From contig JAXGGA010003077.1 of assembly GCA_038373865.1 (NCBI GenBank), forward strand, positions 1 through 64,000: a stretch of 64,000 bases of DNA, in the 5' to 3' direction. Below the pieces are notes generated by a model. That model did no database searches. It saw only the letters and a program-made list of their open reading frames with translations, and was not told the origin of the DNA. This stretch comes from Uloborus plumipes. Taxonomy: Eukaryota; Arthropoda; Arachnida; Araneae; Uloboridae. The position numbers were made by a program, and so were the translations under genes. Numbering within the stretch: the stretch's first letter is position 1; every line of letters begins with the position of its first letter. This document shows positions 37,099 to 48,965 of this stretch, one piece after another.

Positions 37099-37919
37099 AA
37101 AAGTGCACGAATTCTCCACCCGCGCCAGAGGACGCTAGCTGAAACGCTCCCTATCTCCTACGGGAATCAATGTAAATGATACTGAATCTGTCATCTTTTT
37201 AAATGCTGCTATGGGGAAGAAAAAAAATTTTTTCCAACTGGATTTTGGTGTAAATCTTCGATTGACATTATGAATTAAATATGAATTTCATCCCACGAAA
37301 ATAGGTGCCGTATTCTTTGAGAAATAGGTTTAATCGAATGCACTTACCAACTTGCCAAATCTGACAGAATCTGTCATTTTAAAAGACTGCTGTTGGCAAG
37401 AATATATTTTTTTTAATTGGAATTTTGCTCAAACCATCGATTAACATTATGAACTAAATATGTTTAATAAATACATTTAAACTAATAATTATTTTGTCTA
37501 CTAAATATATTTAATTAATAACAAAATTAAATTCTGACATAATTAATTTTTTGCCTCATGCTTAATTTATCAACAATTTAGAGAACTGATTCTCAGCAAA
37601 AATTATATCGTACAATGCAAAGAAAATGTCACATACAGTCGCATATATGTCAAATTTGGCAAGTAGCTAGATGCCGTCGATTAAACATCTTTCTTAAAAA
37701 ATACGGCAAAATTTCAGGGGGTGGATCAAAGTCATATTTAGTTCATAATGTTAATCGATGGTTTACACCAAAATCCAGTCGAAAAAAAAATTTTTTTTTC
37801 CCATATCAGCATTTAAAAAGATGACAGATTCAGTATCATTTACATTGATTCCCGTAGGAGATAGGGAGCGTTTCAGCTAGCGTCCTCTGGCGGCGGGTGA
37901 GAATTCGTTGCCACTTTTA
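37099..37919. mobile_element. Foldback element with about 300-bp arms
   Basis: The left arm (37099-37395) and right arm (about 37610-37919) are inverted copies. Shared landmarks are AAAAGTG, ACGAATTCTC, GAGGACGCTAGCTGAAACGC, TACTGAATCTGTCATC and CGATT(A/G)ACATTATGAA. The block around 37415-37470 repeats part of the left arm in direct orientation, so the element has internally duplicated. No transposase is present and no clear target duplication was found. The open frame at 37615-37824 is part of the arm. Confidence 0.78.
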
Positions 37920-38145
37920 ACCTAGATAATTCCATAATTTTTACGTATTGTTGTATACGGTATGATTCCGTTAGAAATTTCCAAGAATCCAACTATAACC
38001 TGCAAGAAGAAAAAAATAATTATATTAAAAAATAAAAAAAGTTGTTCGTGTCTTATTTCGCTCAACCTAAACTTCTAATATCAGGTGTCTTTCGAATGGC
38101 TAAAAAATTCTCACACGGCTTATCTGCTTTCTTTTCTTTTTCTTA

Positions 38146-38343
38146 GGCAGGAATTCAAGTGAAACACGGACGATCGCAACTCACCAATGCAATCGCTAAT
38201 TCCCAAATTTGGATTCAAGTGAAACGTTCCAATCGCTACGAGATGGGATTCTATCGTAATTCAACTTCCAGTAGCGATTGCAATTTTGGTCTCTTGCGAT
38301 CGCCTCGAAGCGATTGCAATGGTGTTTCACTTGAATTCGGCCC
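38146..38343. mobile_element. Short MITE with GAATTCAAGTGAAACAC ends, 198 bp
   Basis: GAATTCAAGTGAAACAC at 38151-38167 is mirrored at 38322-38338; a few outer bases match less well, and TA lies outside at 38144-38145 and 38344-38345. The inside contains GCAATCGCT and its complement several times, so nearly the whole element can pair with itself. It sits inside the second copy of the CTAGCTGCG repeat and is therefore younger than that copy. Confidence 0.75.
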
Positions 38344-38469
38344 TATGTTTGATTCTCTACTCTCAGTGGTTTTTCAGGACTATCAAGCTTCAGATAGACG
38401 ACAGACAGACAGACAGACGCGGACAGAAGCGAACAGATTTAAATAGTATTAATGGTTGATTTTCAAACA

Positions 38470-40606
38470 AAACGGTCGTTTAAATAAAACTTAAAGTTCT
38501 AATAAAACAAAAAGTGATCTCTCAAAAAAATTCGTGAATCTAGAGCTTGAATCCGCCACCCTGGGGTGATTTCAGAAATTAGCCGAGCAATTAAAACCTT
38601 TAACGCTTAAATGGTGTTTAATAGAGAACGTGCATATTTTTCTCCGTTGACCTAAGTAGAATGCGACTTTTAAAAATATGTTTTATATCACTTGTTCAGT
38701 AAGCGCTGGAAAGTTTTACAAATTAGTTCTAAAGCAATTGACTTGAATTATATGTAAAATGATGTGTTAAAATGACAGTATTTGAATTCGAAGTTAAAGA
38801 CTAGAACAGCCGCCAGGACTAAAAACCAACAGAATAAAAATCTGTATCCAGTTCTTAAAAAGGAAATATCTTATAGAATGACTAAGTTCATCCAAGAATA
38901 CTTTTCAAAAAAATCCATAATGTTTCTGAATATATAAAGCATAACACTATTTCAAGAAAAACTTCTGAAACATATTGAAGTGCTGTTTTGACATGGTTGT
39001 ATAAATTCCAAGTTGCATATTAGGAATATTGATAAATGATGCCTTATTCGCCAATTATCTAAGAGCCCTTTGTCAACATATAAAACGATTTATAAGATAA
39101 ATGATTGAAAATCTTGTATCTTGGTCCTATTACAGCATGCAATATTAATTGTACTTCGACGCATATTAATCCTCTCTAAATGCTCTTCAAAAACGTTATC
39201 TCGTTGGAAATATGACACTTATTAGCTCAATATTTGCACGGAACAATATTCCTATAGGAGAAAAAGCTTGATATACGATGCATTTTGAAGGGTATAATAT
39301 GACTAAGTTGCAAATACAAACTACATAAAAAAGACAAAAATGACATGTTTTAAAATTTAATGTTTTTTTTAATTATACAAAGCCACTGTTGTTTAAATAT
39401 TGTACACGATGCTATTAAATACTAACTTTTAATTTATATATATATATATATATATACGTGAAAACTCAGTTACTCCTCAAAACAGAATATAACATGTGTA
39501 TGCATATTAGGAGCTAATTTGTATTATCATACCGATATCTCATTTTCATTGTAATTCCTTGAAGGGATTTCAACATATATCATAGTTAAAAGTATTTTTA
39601 AGGAATATATAGTAGAACAGCTTCAGTATAATCCCCGGGTTGGCGACTTTTCGACTGGGGATATGATTTGATGCCAAAAGACAATCAGCATGACAACAAA
39701 CCATAAATACAACAAGTGTGTTGTCGTGTATGTCTTGTATTACTGTAACAAAAGATAACACGCTTGGCAAGTTATCACCGCAAAAAAATAAATAAACAAA
39801 TAGATAAATAAAAGAAAATAAAAGAGATGCTCCAAATCGTGGATAATACCGAAATTATGCTCTTATTGGGGTATCCACACATATTGCTTTGTAATGCAGA
39901 GGGGAAATTATAATAAATATGCTTTTTAATACACTTGGAAAACTTAAATTAACGGAACAAACGACTGCACAAAAGGTTTAGAACTTTTCTGGGAAATGCT
40001 GTTTAAAATCTTAAAAAGAACCAAGTACTCTCGAGTAGGATTTTTTTTTCTTTTAAAAATGCGAATTTTTTTATGAGCTTCGTAATTCAAATATTGCAAA
40101 AACTAACCGAAATTAACAAAACTGATAATGCCTTAGGTAAACTTAAGCAATCTTCCTTTTTATAACGCTTTTACGATCCGTAAAAACGCAGCAGTTTTTT
40201 TCGACCGGAAGTTTTTTGTGGAATATGTATCATTTAAAAGGTTATTCAATATTTGTTTTAGCTTTAGATTAGCTTTCCGTTATGATTTTAAAAGCTGTGA
40301 GGGGAATATATAGATAGAATTAGTGAATTGACAGTTAAAAAAATATTACAGATAACGTTAACTTTATTTGGTAAGTAACACAAATTGCTGATACAATAAA
40401 AATATATCTTAAATGAAGATTATCTTATTTACTGTTTAAAATTACTTAATGAATTTATGTTTTTTCATAAATTTACCATATTCATGAAGATATAGTGGTT
40501 TCTTTCCGAAATGGCAATTTAACCATAAGTTTCGGCTCTTAACAGGCAGCCGTTTTTCGTTAAATGCTTCGTAACTCACAAAATACTTAACAGTTCACAA
40601 GAGATA
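38470..40606. other. AT-rich stretch without a supported gene
   Basis: No gene or bounded repeat is seen. A short AT microsatellite lies at 39435-39455, and a 66-codon minus-strand frame at 39570-39770 lacks any motif. Confidence 0.3.
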
Positions 40607-40608
40607 TA

Positions 40609-41129
40609 CAGTAGCCCCTCGTTATATCTCTCTTTTCGAGAGACAAGAAAAAAGCGCGATATAACCGAGGTCATTAAAAATAGTTTTCTATCCAGCATGC
40701 AAGTAAATTATACGTGCACATACATAAAAATTCATTTATTCGAACATTAGTTTTTTTTCCAGTCAAAAGTAACAAAAAAATATAACTTTTACAGATTACT
40801 ACTACACATTACTAACAGATGCTTTTTACTCATTGTATTAATACAAAAAAAGCGTTCAGTAGTTTCCAAACTGTCTCTGCAGTATGCAAGTTTGGGTGAC
40901 AGGAATTTGCTGCTTCTTTTCAGAGAATTCAGAAGAATAGAAGAACCTTCGTTTTGTTCATTGATGACAAAATAAATGAGAAACAGACCTTTTCTGAGCA
41001 CCTTACATATTTTCTCAAAAATGGTTTCGAACTAAAAGTTTTTTTTTTTGGGGGGGGGGGAGACAAAAGAAAAGAGCGATATATCCGAATGAGCGATATA
41101 ACGAGGCGCGATGTAACGAGGGGTTACTG
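40609..41129. mobile_element. Pogo/Tigger-like MITE, 521 bp
   Basis: The left end CAGTAGCCCCTCGTTATATC and the inverted right end CAGTAACCCCTCGTTACATC are flanked by TA (40607-40608, 41130-41131). Further GCGATATAACGAGG-type motifs repeat inside both ends. It is a different family from the MITE at 17359-17822 but has the same CAGT...CCCC(T/G)C(G/T) architecture. A G-run at 41050-41060 and AT-rich DNA fill the centre; there is no coding capacity. Confidence 0.82.
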
Positions 41130-41131
41130 TA

Positions 41132-43115
41132 TAATACTGACATTTTAAGCAAAAATACTAAGTATTTAATTGAAAAAAATAAGCTTTCAAAGCAATAAAT
41201 GTCTAACTGCCCATACACGTTAGATAGAAACTGCCATTTTCAAATTAACGTAGCCTAGTATCATATTTCTCTTGTATGTAGTCATTTTTAAAGTTCGGTG
41301 ATGTTTGACGAAAAACTCAGCCGGTTTTTCGCCAAAAACCTTCTGATGAAATGGATGTTTTTGAAACAAATTGTTTAAACTTCGTGATTATAAGTAATAC
41401 TTTTACGAAAATCCGCAAATTCATAAAAACTTACATCTAAATACAAACTTACATCTAATATTTTTTATTAATATACTTTTTAAAAAATCTATTAATTGTA
41501 AATTACCCATTCTTTTCTTGACAGTTTTCGTAAAATTGTTCAATTGAACTTCAGATTTCGAGATTTTTTAAAAAAATTCATAGAAAAATTCAAGAAAAAA
41601 GAGATATAATCATTACTTAATGCATTACCGATTTGTTAGTGAGCCCCCATTCTACCCGTACAGCATTGAATCCTGCCCCCTATACATTTTTTCAGCGACA
41701 TACATGATTAGAAATAATTTATATAAATATAAAATCAATGTTCTATTTATACATCGAGATCAGTAATATATAAAAACACAGCAGAAATACAAAAAAAAAA
41801 AGTTTCAGATTTCTGCTGATGAATTTTTCAAAAAATTATAAAAATTATTCAAAAAAAAATTGATCCATGCACTAATTTATGTTTTATCATACGTAGAAGG
41901 TGTCATTAAAAAATACAACAAAAATATCATTTCTAACCATTATTTATTTAAGTAAAGCGTATAAAATGATAAAAGTACAAGTAAGAGAGCTCAAAAGTCA
42001 TCAGAAAAACAAGCAAAACTTTTTTTGTCTGTTTCACAGCAATCAGTCATGACAATTGCTTTTTCTTATTACTAGATACATTTCAACCTATATCGATAAG
42101 AGAATTGTTTTAAAGGAATAAAGAAGGAAAAAAAAAACACCTAAGCGAGTTTAACACAGCAAACTTGTAGTCATTTACAGTATTTTTCAATACATTCCAT
42201 GATGAGTAATATAGCTTTCCATTTTTCTTACAGAACCATTATTAACTGACTTCAGCATGACAGATGCTGAACAATTTACAATATAACTCTCATTAAAAAC
42301 TGTACCAACTTCCATTTATTTTGTCAAATATGAAGCGGAAAAGGTTTCTTATAAGCTGGGAAAGAAGTTTTTAGTAATATGACATAGCAGAGCAACATGA
42401 ATGATACGTTACATTAGTGATTCTCTAAACGCAGCTTATGGGATAGTTTCTAATGGTTGTTTTATTCAAAATACACTTTATTTGAAATTCATAAAAGTTT
42501 AGGTGAGGGAAGATAATTCAACACTCAAGAAATAAATTTTAAAGTTGAAGGAAAATAAGCTCGTGAGACAAATGGAGCAATAAGCTTAAAAGCGGTTTAA
42601 GTCACCCTAACTTATATGCGAAGAAAACAACGCAAAAAGTACACACACACACATTTGCAAGAAAAATGAAAACACGTGTTTCGAGCGCAATTTTTCATTT
42701 GCTGGATGATTTTGCATTTATAAGCTCATACCTTTCTACATTGAAAAGGGTATTCTTGAATTGCCAAAATACAACAATCTGCCAAAGTGTCTGAAACTTT
42801 TTGCAGATTTTTGCTTCGTAAGTTGTTTTTCTTACTTTTACTTTATCGCAAAAAGGTAGTTATTCATTTTGAATCCTAACTTACTTTTAAAAATAGAAAG
42901 TTTTGTGCAAATATCTGTCAAACTATCAAGACTGCGTACACTTCAACTTATAGAAGAGCTTATATACAAATACTCGAGCATGTGTGTATAATTAAAGGCA
43001 CATTATTAAGCATGCATCAATTCTGTCAAAAATGTTTCTTTTGCAATTTGTTAGAAAGTAATTTTGAATGCTTTACAATCACTGCCATTTACTGAAAGAA
43101 AGTCAATTGTATACA
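41132..43115. other. AT-rich stretch without a supported gene
   Basis: No gene, bounded repeat or RNA is recognised. Confidence 0.3.
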
Positions 43116-43155
43116 AGGGTTGTTCGAAATGAAGAATGTTACCTTTGGTAGAAAA
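43116..43155 (+). repeat. Possible solo mariner terminal repeat
   Basis: ACAAGGGTTGTTCGAAATGA followed by AGAATGTTACCTTTGG resembles the outer end of mariner-type elements, where ACAAGGG-GTTC-AAA is typical. No matching inverted end was located within the next kilobase, so this is either a single surviving end or a chance match. Confidence 0.35.
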
Positions 43156-43323
43156 TTATGTCTGTTGGTTCAATCAATAGCCTGAAAACTGACATTTATA
43201 ACTATAGTTCTCATCTGAAGAACAGTTTAGTTTAGTTTAGTAGAAAATTGTTGTGCCCTCTAGGGGACTAATACATTTTAGTATGTTTTGGGGCAACTAG
43301 TACACTTAAAAGAAGTTGTAAAG

Positions 43324-43493
43324 CAGGGTCATCATTTCTAGTTTTTCCGGGGGGGGGGGGCAAAGGGTCCAAATGCAATGCAATCTCATCAGAAAAAATA
43401 AAAACCAAGCCCACTTATATGTAAATGCATTGCTTTCTCAAAGGCAGGGGGCGGCGATTGACCCCCCTGCCCCCCCCTAAGTAACGGGCCTGG
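43324..43493. repeat. Short repeat with G- and C-runs, copy 2
   Basis: This shares with 18604-18785 the start CAGG-TCATCATTT, the G-run followed by CAAAGGGTCC, the AAAACCAAGCCCAC block, and the end CCCCCCTGCCCCCC...ACGGGCCTGG, in the same order and orientation. The two copies differ at many positions, so neither is recent. Confidence 0.65.
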
Positions 43494-43499
43494 GGTAAG

Positions 43500-44160
43500 G
43501 AGAAAACCAAATTGACATTTAACTAAAATCATACATTTTTTGACTTACACCACTATTATTTTTGCCCGTCTAAATGGCGCATAAAGCAAAAGGAGGAGTT
43601 TTTTTTAAACGTAAAATGTCATTTATCTTTCATATAAAATCCTTTTCATTATAATTAGGGCTTCCAAATTAAATACAACCTTATACAAAAGAAATCATAA
43701 AATGAAATCTGATTAATTTAAAAACGTAAGTAATTTCAGATAATTATGAATCACAGAAGTAAAGAGCTACGCATAATTCAATTTTCGAAATAAAACTCTA
43801 AAGAAATGCAGATGGAAAGTGTTTAGTTGAAGTAAATTAATTTAAAGTACATAATGCAATACGTGAAAATATTGAAAATGCAAAGCCTGTTATGTACCAA
43901 AAAGTAGAGTAATGTTAATCTAACAGTGCAAGATTCTGTACAAAAATTATTCATTTTAGGCAGCAATCTGTTGTGTATAAATTGAAAATGTTATTTTAAA
44001 GATGTTAATTCAATCTCTCCTGGCTAACCTATTTGTTTTTCTCTTTTTCCAAATTCCGTATCAAATAAGCTATGTAACTTTAAAAAGAAAGGAATTAAAT
44101 TAATTAATATTTGACATCCTGAATTCAAATTATGTTTTTCGAAATAATGAATTACGATAG
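43500..44160. other. AT-rich stretch without features
   Basis: No gene or bounded repeat is seen. Confidence 0.3.
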
Positions 44161-44216
44161 GTACGTGTGTGTTGTGCATGTGTGTGTAGGCGGTTGTGTG
44201 TCAGTGTGTGTAGGAC
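44161..44216 (+). repeat. Imperfect GT-rich microsatellite
   Basis: The run of TGTG units is interrupted by single changes. It abuts a GC-rich island and keeps several frames artificially open. Confidence 0.6.
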
Positions 44217-44239
44217 AAGGGTGCCACCATTTGCTCCAC

Positions 44240-44425
44240 CTGCTCTGCCGAGAAACGAAGGTGAACTTGTAGCAGGTGTACTGGCTGTACAGATCAGGAT
44301 CTGCCATCAGGCATCACATGGCGAATAGCGAAGGCGTGGGCGGGAGCAGGTTGATGAATAACATTGTCAGACTGCCAATTTTGAAGAGGGACTACACGAC
44401 GTCTGAGGTCAAAAAGGAATCATAC
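44240..44425 (-). other. GC-rich island, possible exon(s)
   Basis: More than half of the bases are G or C, against about 30 percent around it. On the minus strand two frames are open over parts of it. One, from 44422 to 44296, reads on through L-R-R-R-V-V-P-L-Q-N-W-Q-S-D-N-V-I-H-Q-P. The other, starting after GGCAG at 44301, reads D-P-D-L-Y-S-Q-Y-T-C-Y-K-F-T-F-V and uses mostly C or G in third positions, as coding DNA often does. The second would join in frame to the candidate first exon at 45086-45169 (junction GAT), and GTGGAG at about 44246 could be a donor. The acceptor has a poor pyrimidine tract. A GC-rich repeat is the main alternative. Confidence 0.3.
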
Positions 44426-45085
44426 AGCAATTTGTAATTGTTAAAAAACACAACTGAAGTACAAAACCGTGCATAACGTGTTCTTGCAAGCAATATATCT
44501 GAATTTGTACTTTTTGTCATTTTTATGAAGAATGACAAGTTGAGTGAAACAAATTTCTTAAATATGTACAGTACATTAATTCAGACCCAGGTTCAACTCA
44601 ATTGTGATGAATTAAATCGAATTCTATCTAAGAGCAGCACTGCGACAATTTTCCTCCTGGGCGGGGCAAAGGAAATTTCTGATTAAGTTATTGGTAGATA
44701 CTATTGAGCGTACTCGATTGAATTGAATTCGAGGGTAAAACTTTTTAAAGAGGGATTTGTTTTTGTAAAGGAGATAAATGCGAAAACTAATAAACATTGC
44801 AAAACAGCATTTGTTAAAAAACAAATAAAACTTTCTTCATGAAGGATAAATAATTTTTCAATGAAAAAGGTGTGAATGAAGTGGTAAAGTCAACCGAAAA
44901 CTAATATACTTTTTGTTTATAAAACTATTAATTTAGGTTTAGCTTAATGGTTTTCATAATTATTGTGTCACATATTTTTTGGCATAATTAGATCTAAAAT
45001 GCTTTAACATTTTGTCTTACAGTTGTTGTAGAGAGAAAAGAAATATAAAAGGAAAGGCAAAGAATTTACAACTTTAAAGTCTTAC

Positions 45086-45169
45086 CTGTGAAATAGTAAT
45101 CGGCTGGTGCTTGGGTATTTTTTCCGTAATCCATCTTAGGCACAATCATATTTAGGTTTTATATGAGAC
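45086..45169 (-). CDS. Candidate start-codon exon of an unrecognised gene
   Basis: Read on the minus strand, TTTACTTTCAG precedes and GTAAGA follows an 84-base segment, a strong acceptor and donor. The ATG at 45147-45149 has A at -3 and an in-frame TAA nine bases before it inside the same exon, so translation would start here. The 21 codons to the splice site give M-I-V-P-K-M-D-Y-G-K-N-T-Q-A-P-A-D-Y-Y-F-T, with one base left over (phase 1). The leading 20 bases would be untranslated leader, so a further 5' exon is expected at higher coordinates and the rest of the coding region at lower ones. The composition and balanced residues look like protein, but no family is recognised. It is the best host-gene evidence in the window, though still a single short exon. 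Confidence 0.55.
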
Positions 45170-45496
45170 CTGAAAGTAAATATAATTTAGGAAAATTAGC
45201 ACATTTTGCAGTATTAAGCAAAACATTGAGATAGCACTTTTACAACATTTAATGTTAAATGCATTTGAGTGGACAAGCGCTTTACCCCACTACTTTAATA
45301 CTCCACTTTACTTTACTTTACAACAACAAATATTGAAATGAATGTCGTTGCTATCTTTTTTTGTAAACCAATCAAAGCTGTTCCCATTTATCTGGTACTC
45401 GTCTGTCAAGCCTTCTGAATCATCTGGCTTCCTAAAAAATTGGGACTACTTTGTTCGGCCGTTTATAAAGCTCGGTAGCTGAAAATAAAAAGTTCC

Positions 45497-46050
45497 TTCT
45501 AGAACGAAACCATCTTACCTTCCCGTGTAACCACATCGACATTCTAGCATTTGATCAGTGTTCTCCTAATCATCTAACACTGCAAATGTATTTATTAGCC
45601 GTGATCATTCTAACAGAAAAAATAATAATAAAATAAAATAAATAAATAAAAGAATTTTTCAAATATGACTGTTGACTGAAAATTTATTAGAGATAAAAGT
45701 TTGTTGAGCTGTTCAAAACCGAGTGAAGAATTGTTCAGATCACGAAGTCAACTGTAGGAATGAGTTGTCCTGGAGAACATTTTTCAAACAAAAAGAAAAG
45801 TGTGCTCAGATCGAAGTATTCAATCAAAATTTGTTAGAAAGGACAACTTTTTTGAACAGTTCAAAATTTAGTGAAAAATAGTTCAAATTGAAAAGTCAAG
45901 CACGGGAACGAGGCGCCCTTGCTGAGATGTTTCGAACTTTTTTTTTGTTGCTCAAATTGGAGTGTTTACTCAAAAGTTGTTAGGGAGACACGATTTTTGA
46001 ACTGTTCAAAATTGAAGGAAAGGTCAAATCGAAAGATTAAGCGAAAGAGG
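45497..46050 (-). repeat. Old, diverged copy of the 147-bp-array family
   Basis: TTACCTTCCCG, ACATCGACATTCTAGCAT and TGATCAGTGTTCTCCTAATC (45517-45580) correspond to 59355-59425 of the younger copy. From 45700 onward the GTTCAAA, GTTAG and TTTCGAAC motifs of the array recur at array-like spacing, heavily substituted. The central low-complexity tail seen in other copies is missing. Confidence 0.6.
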
Positions 46051-47462
46051 AAAGCAACCGTCTGAAACTGATTGCGTAATTGATCTTCCATAAATGATGT
46101 CTTGTTTTGGGAGGGAAGGACTGGGTGTTGTGAAATTGTTACAGCTTGTGGCAGGGGGAAGGAGGGAATTACAGGAAGTGTGATATTTTATAATAATTTG
46201 TTTATTACATACAGCATGATATGTGACTAGAAAATAGGATAAGGTGAAATGTGGAGCTTTGTTACTTAAATTTATTCTTAGCCCTTTAATAAGAGTGGGG
46301 TTGTGCCGCTTCAATTGGCTAAAAATGGCAAAAGTTGAAAGTCCGTTAAGGATTTTGTCTCAAAGTAAAAACTTCATTTTAACTCTTCTTCGCCGAAATA
46401 TTTCACATTTAAGAGTAGTTTATTATTAAAAAATAAGCGTTTCGCAATACTAATTTATTGCAGTAATAATTTAACTTAAAATGTTTTTAAATACATGAGA
46501 GAGGGGGTCGAAAGCTAACTTCGTTCTATTATTCTGATATATTCATAAATAATGGTCGGTATTTTACAGATTATGAAAATGAAATAATAAATAATTCATT
46601 AAGAGCAAAATGGCTTTATTTAAATAAAATATCAATTCTTTCGAACGATTTCACTGTTGTGATCTTCGCTCTAAATGACTCTGTAACTACTTTTTCCATT
46701 GTATAAAATCTCATTACCGGACGTAAAAAACATTTGCACTGATGTATCGTATTATAATGTTTCTAAAAATTTACTCAGAAGGGTATAGTTGACGTAGTAA
46801 ATTATTGTATTAGTTTGGGCGTGCATTACTTCTGTATTAGATATAAATAAATGGGTGCTATTATTAAAATGCAGTCTCACATACTTAAGGTTTACCTGAG
46901 CTCTAGTTGTTGGAATTATTACTGGACATTTACTAAAAATATTCTATGAGATCTTCAGGTTATCAATCACGATTCTTAAAAGGGACGCAGTTTTCCCACC
47001 TTACTTTATATTAACACGGCAACATCAATACTTGCCGTTTATCTTTTTGAATGCTAATAATAACAACCAAGATTACATGCTACGATGAGTGAGGGGTAAG
47101 GTGATGAAAAACACTACTAATAAGAGGAAGGAACATTTACTTATGTCATTTGAAATATACTCGGTCATAGATGTGCACAAAAATGCATTTTTTTAAAAAT
47201 AGAATTTGAACTTATTTTTTTCCCCCTTTTTTTTAATTTTAAATGTGATTTTCTTGTAAAATTCCGGACTGTAGGTAAAAAACCTCCTAAAGCCGAAATC
47301 TTTTTTCAACCAATTCAAAGTCTGATTTCTTAACATGAGCTAAGTTTGGTTCGAACTGCCATAATATATATTGACTTTCATTCTTAACGATTAAAAATGA
47401 CAAAAAAAACCACCCTTTTTTTTTAAATTGTCTGTTGGCAATATATGTATGTTTTCCTTTTT
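46051..47462. other. Unannotated stretch with a G-rich remnant
   Basis: The segment 46090-46165 is purine- and G-rich (GGGAGGGAAGGA, GGCAGGGGGAAGG) and resembles the body of a dispersed repeat. The remainder is AT-rich without supported features. Confidence 0.3.
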
Positions 47463-48965
47463 AGCCTACTTTCCCGTTAAAAATAAAAGAAAGACGAGAA
47501 AAGTATTAAAAGTAGCTTAATGCATCTAAAAAATATCGACAAGTCCAAAAAATATCGCCAAGTTAAAAAAATAAAAAGGTAAAACGAATATCGAAAAATT
47601 AAAAATTGGAAAGCAGGGTATTGAGATGGGGTTTGTGTGTCGGTCGGTCGGTCTGTCTGTCGGTCTGTCTGTCCGCCCCCTAATAACTTTTGAATGAGCA
47701 TTCCGATTTGGACAAACTTTTTTTTTTGTTGGAAAGATCTCGGCGAGTACAGCTCATTCCCATATTTGACTTTTCGATTTGAACAATTTTTGGTTCAACT
47801 TTGAACCGTTCAAACAACCTGTCCCGCGATGCTAACTTTTGAGTGAACAGTCCGATTTGAACAATTTTTTTTTATTCGAAAGATCTTATCAAGGATACTT
47901 CATTCCCGTATTTACATTTCCGATTTGAACGATTTTTCGTTCAACATTGAACTGTTTAAACAAGCTCTCCCCCCTAATAACTTTTGAGTGAACAGTCCGA
48001 TTTAAACAAACTTTTTTTTGTTCGAAAGATCCCGGCACTTCATTACCGTATTTAAATTTTCAATTTGAACATTTTTTCGTTCAACATTGAACCGTTCAAG
48101 CAACCTTTCCCCACCTTCTGAGTGAACCATCCGAATGGAATAAACTTTTTTTTGGTTGAAAAATCTCGGAGAGTTTCATTTCCATATTTCGCTTTTTTAT
48201 TTGAACCATTTTTCGTTCAATATTGAACCGCCCAGAAAAAAATTTATTATTAACGCCTACGGGGAATTTAAGTTGAATGTTGATCCTGAACTTAAAGTCG
48301 GATTTCCTTCTAACTAACTTTGTAAGAAAATGGTTTTGATAAATAATGTTTGTAAAGTACTTTTCTGAATAATCTTCTGCGAGGACTCTGATTCCGACTC
48401 CGACTCCGCAAACATGGCGGAAATGCAGGCTCAGAAAAAAAATGACTGACTGGACAGACGATTTTTTGTTTATTTATTCATTTGTTTTATTTTATTTATT
48501 ATTATTATTATTATTGGCAGACGATTTTTTTGTAACAAAAATGTTTCATTCACAAGGGCATTTTATTCTTTATTTATATTTAACAACTGGCAACGGATTA
48601 AAAGTGAAATTCGAGACATTTTATCAACGGACGAGGTTTTTTTTTTCTTTATTTTTTTCTTTCTTTGATAAAATGTGTTTTGATGTACTTTGTACTTTGA
48701 ATTTTTTGTTGAAAACAATTGAGGATTTTTTCTACGGAAGAACTATAACAGTTACATTCTTTAAAAGGTGCGACAAAACTTTATTTATTCATTTATTTAC
48801 TTTTCATGTGTCTATTTCATCTGATGAGAGTGGTTTTTTTTTTGCTTTTAGAAATCAGCTTTAAGTGCTAAAAAGGTATGTTTGACATAATTTTTAGTCT
48901 CAGATATTTAAGAGAATAATGACCAGATGCTGGAATGCCGATGTCAATGTACGGGAAAGTAGGCT
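47463..48965 (+). mobile_element. 147-bp-array element, full copy A
   Basis: The ends are AGCCTACTTTCCCGT at 47463-47477 and its exact complement at 48951-48965, 15-bp terminal or subterminal inverted repeats. From left to right it carries an AT-rich arm, a CGGTCGGTCTGTCTGTC microsatellite, about four array units (roughly 47680-48240), a GACTCCGACTCCG run, and a tail with GGCAGACGATTTTTTTG and TTCGAGACATTTTATC. Similarity to the copy at 59.3-60.8 kb continues about 25 bases beyond the right inverted repeat, so the true border may lie outside it, and no target duplication is clear. A 140-codon frame in the tail (48442-48864) is rich in phenylalanine and leucine and broken in the other copies; it is probably not a gene. 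Confidence 0.75.
47680..48240 (-). repeat. Tandem array in copy A, about four units
   Basis: Each unit contains, on the minus strand, AAAGTTTGTTCAAATCGGA, TGTTCACTCAAAAGTTA, a GAACGGTTCAA block with TTGAAC, and CGAGATCTTTC. Here the units are more diverged than in the other two arrays and one is shortened. Confidence 0.75.

Larger units (their letters stand above)
34943..38460 (+). repeat. CTAGCTGCG...GACAGACAGAC repeat, copy 2, interrupted
   Basis: The same head (ACTAGCTGCGGGCCCGGCG) starts at 34943, about 100 bases after the tail of copy 1 and in the same orientation. Its middle aligns with copy 1 up to about 35400. Its tail, with CTCTACTCTCAGTGG and a GACAGACAGAC run, lies at 38350-38460. 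The extra 2 kb is accounted for by later insertions: a foldback element (37099-37919), a MITE (38146-38343) and probably the CAGATCGGTAAC-bearing segment. Confidence 0.65.

Noticed and set aside
48442..48864. A 140-codon membrane-like protein in repeat copy A
   Set aside because: The frame is low in complexity, rich in phenylalanine and leucine from T-runs, and shifted or broken in copies B and C.
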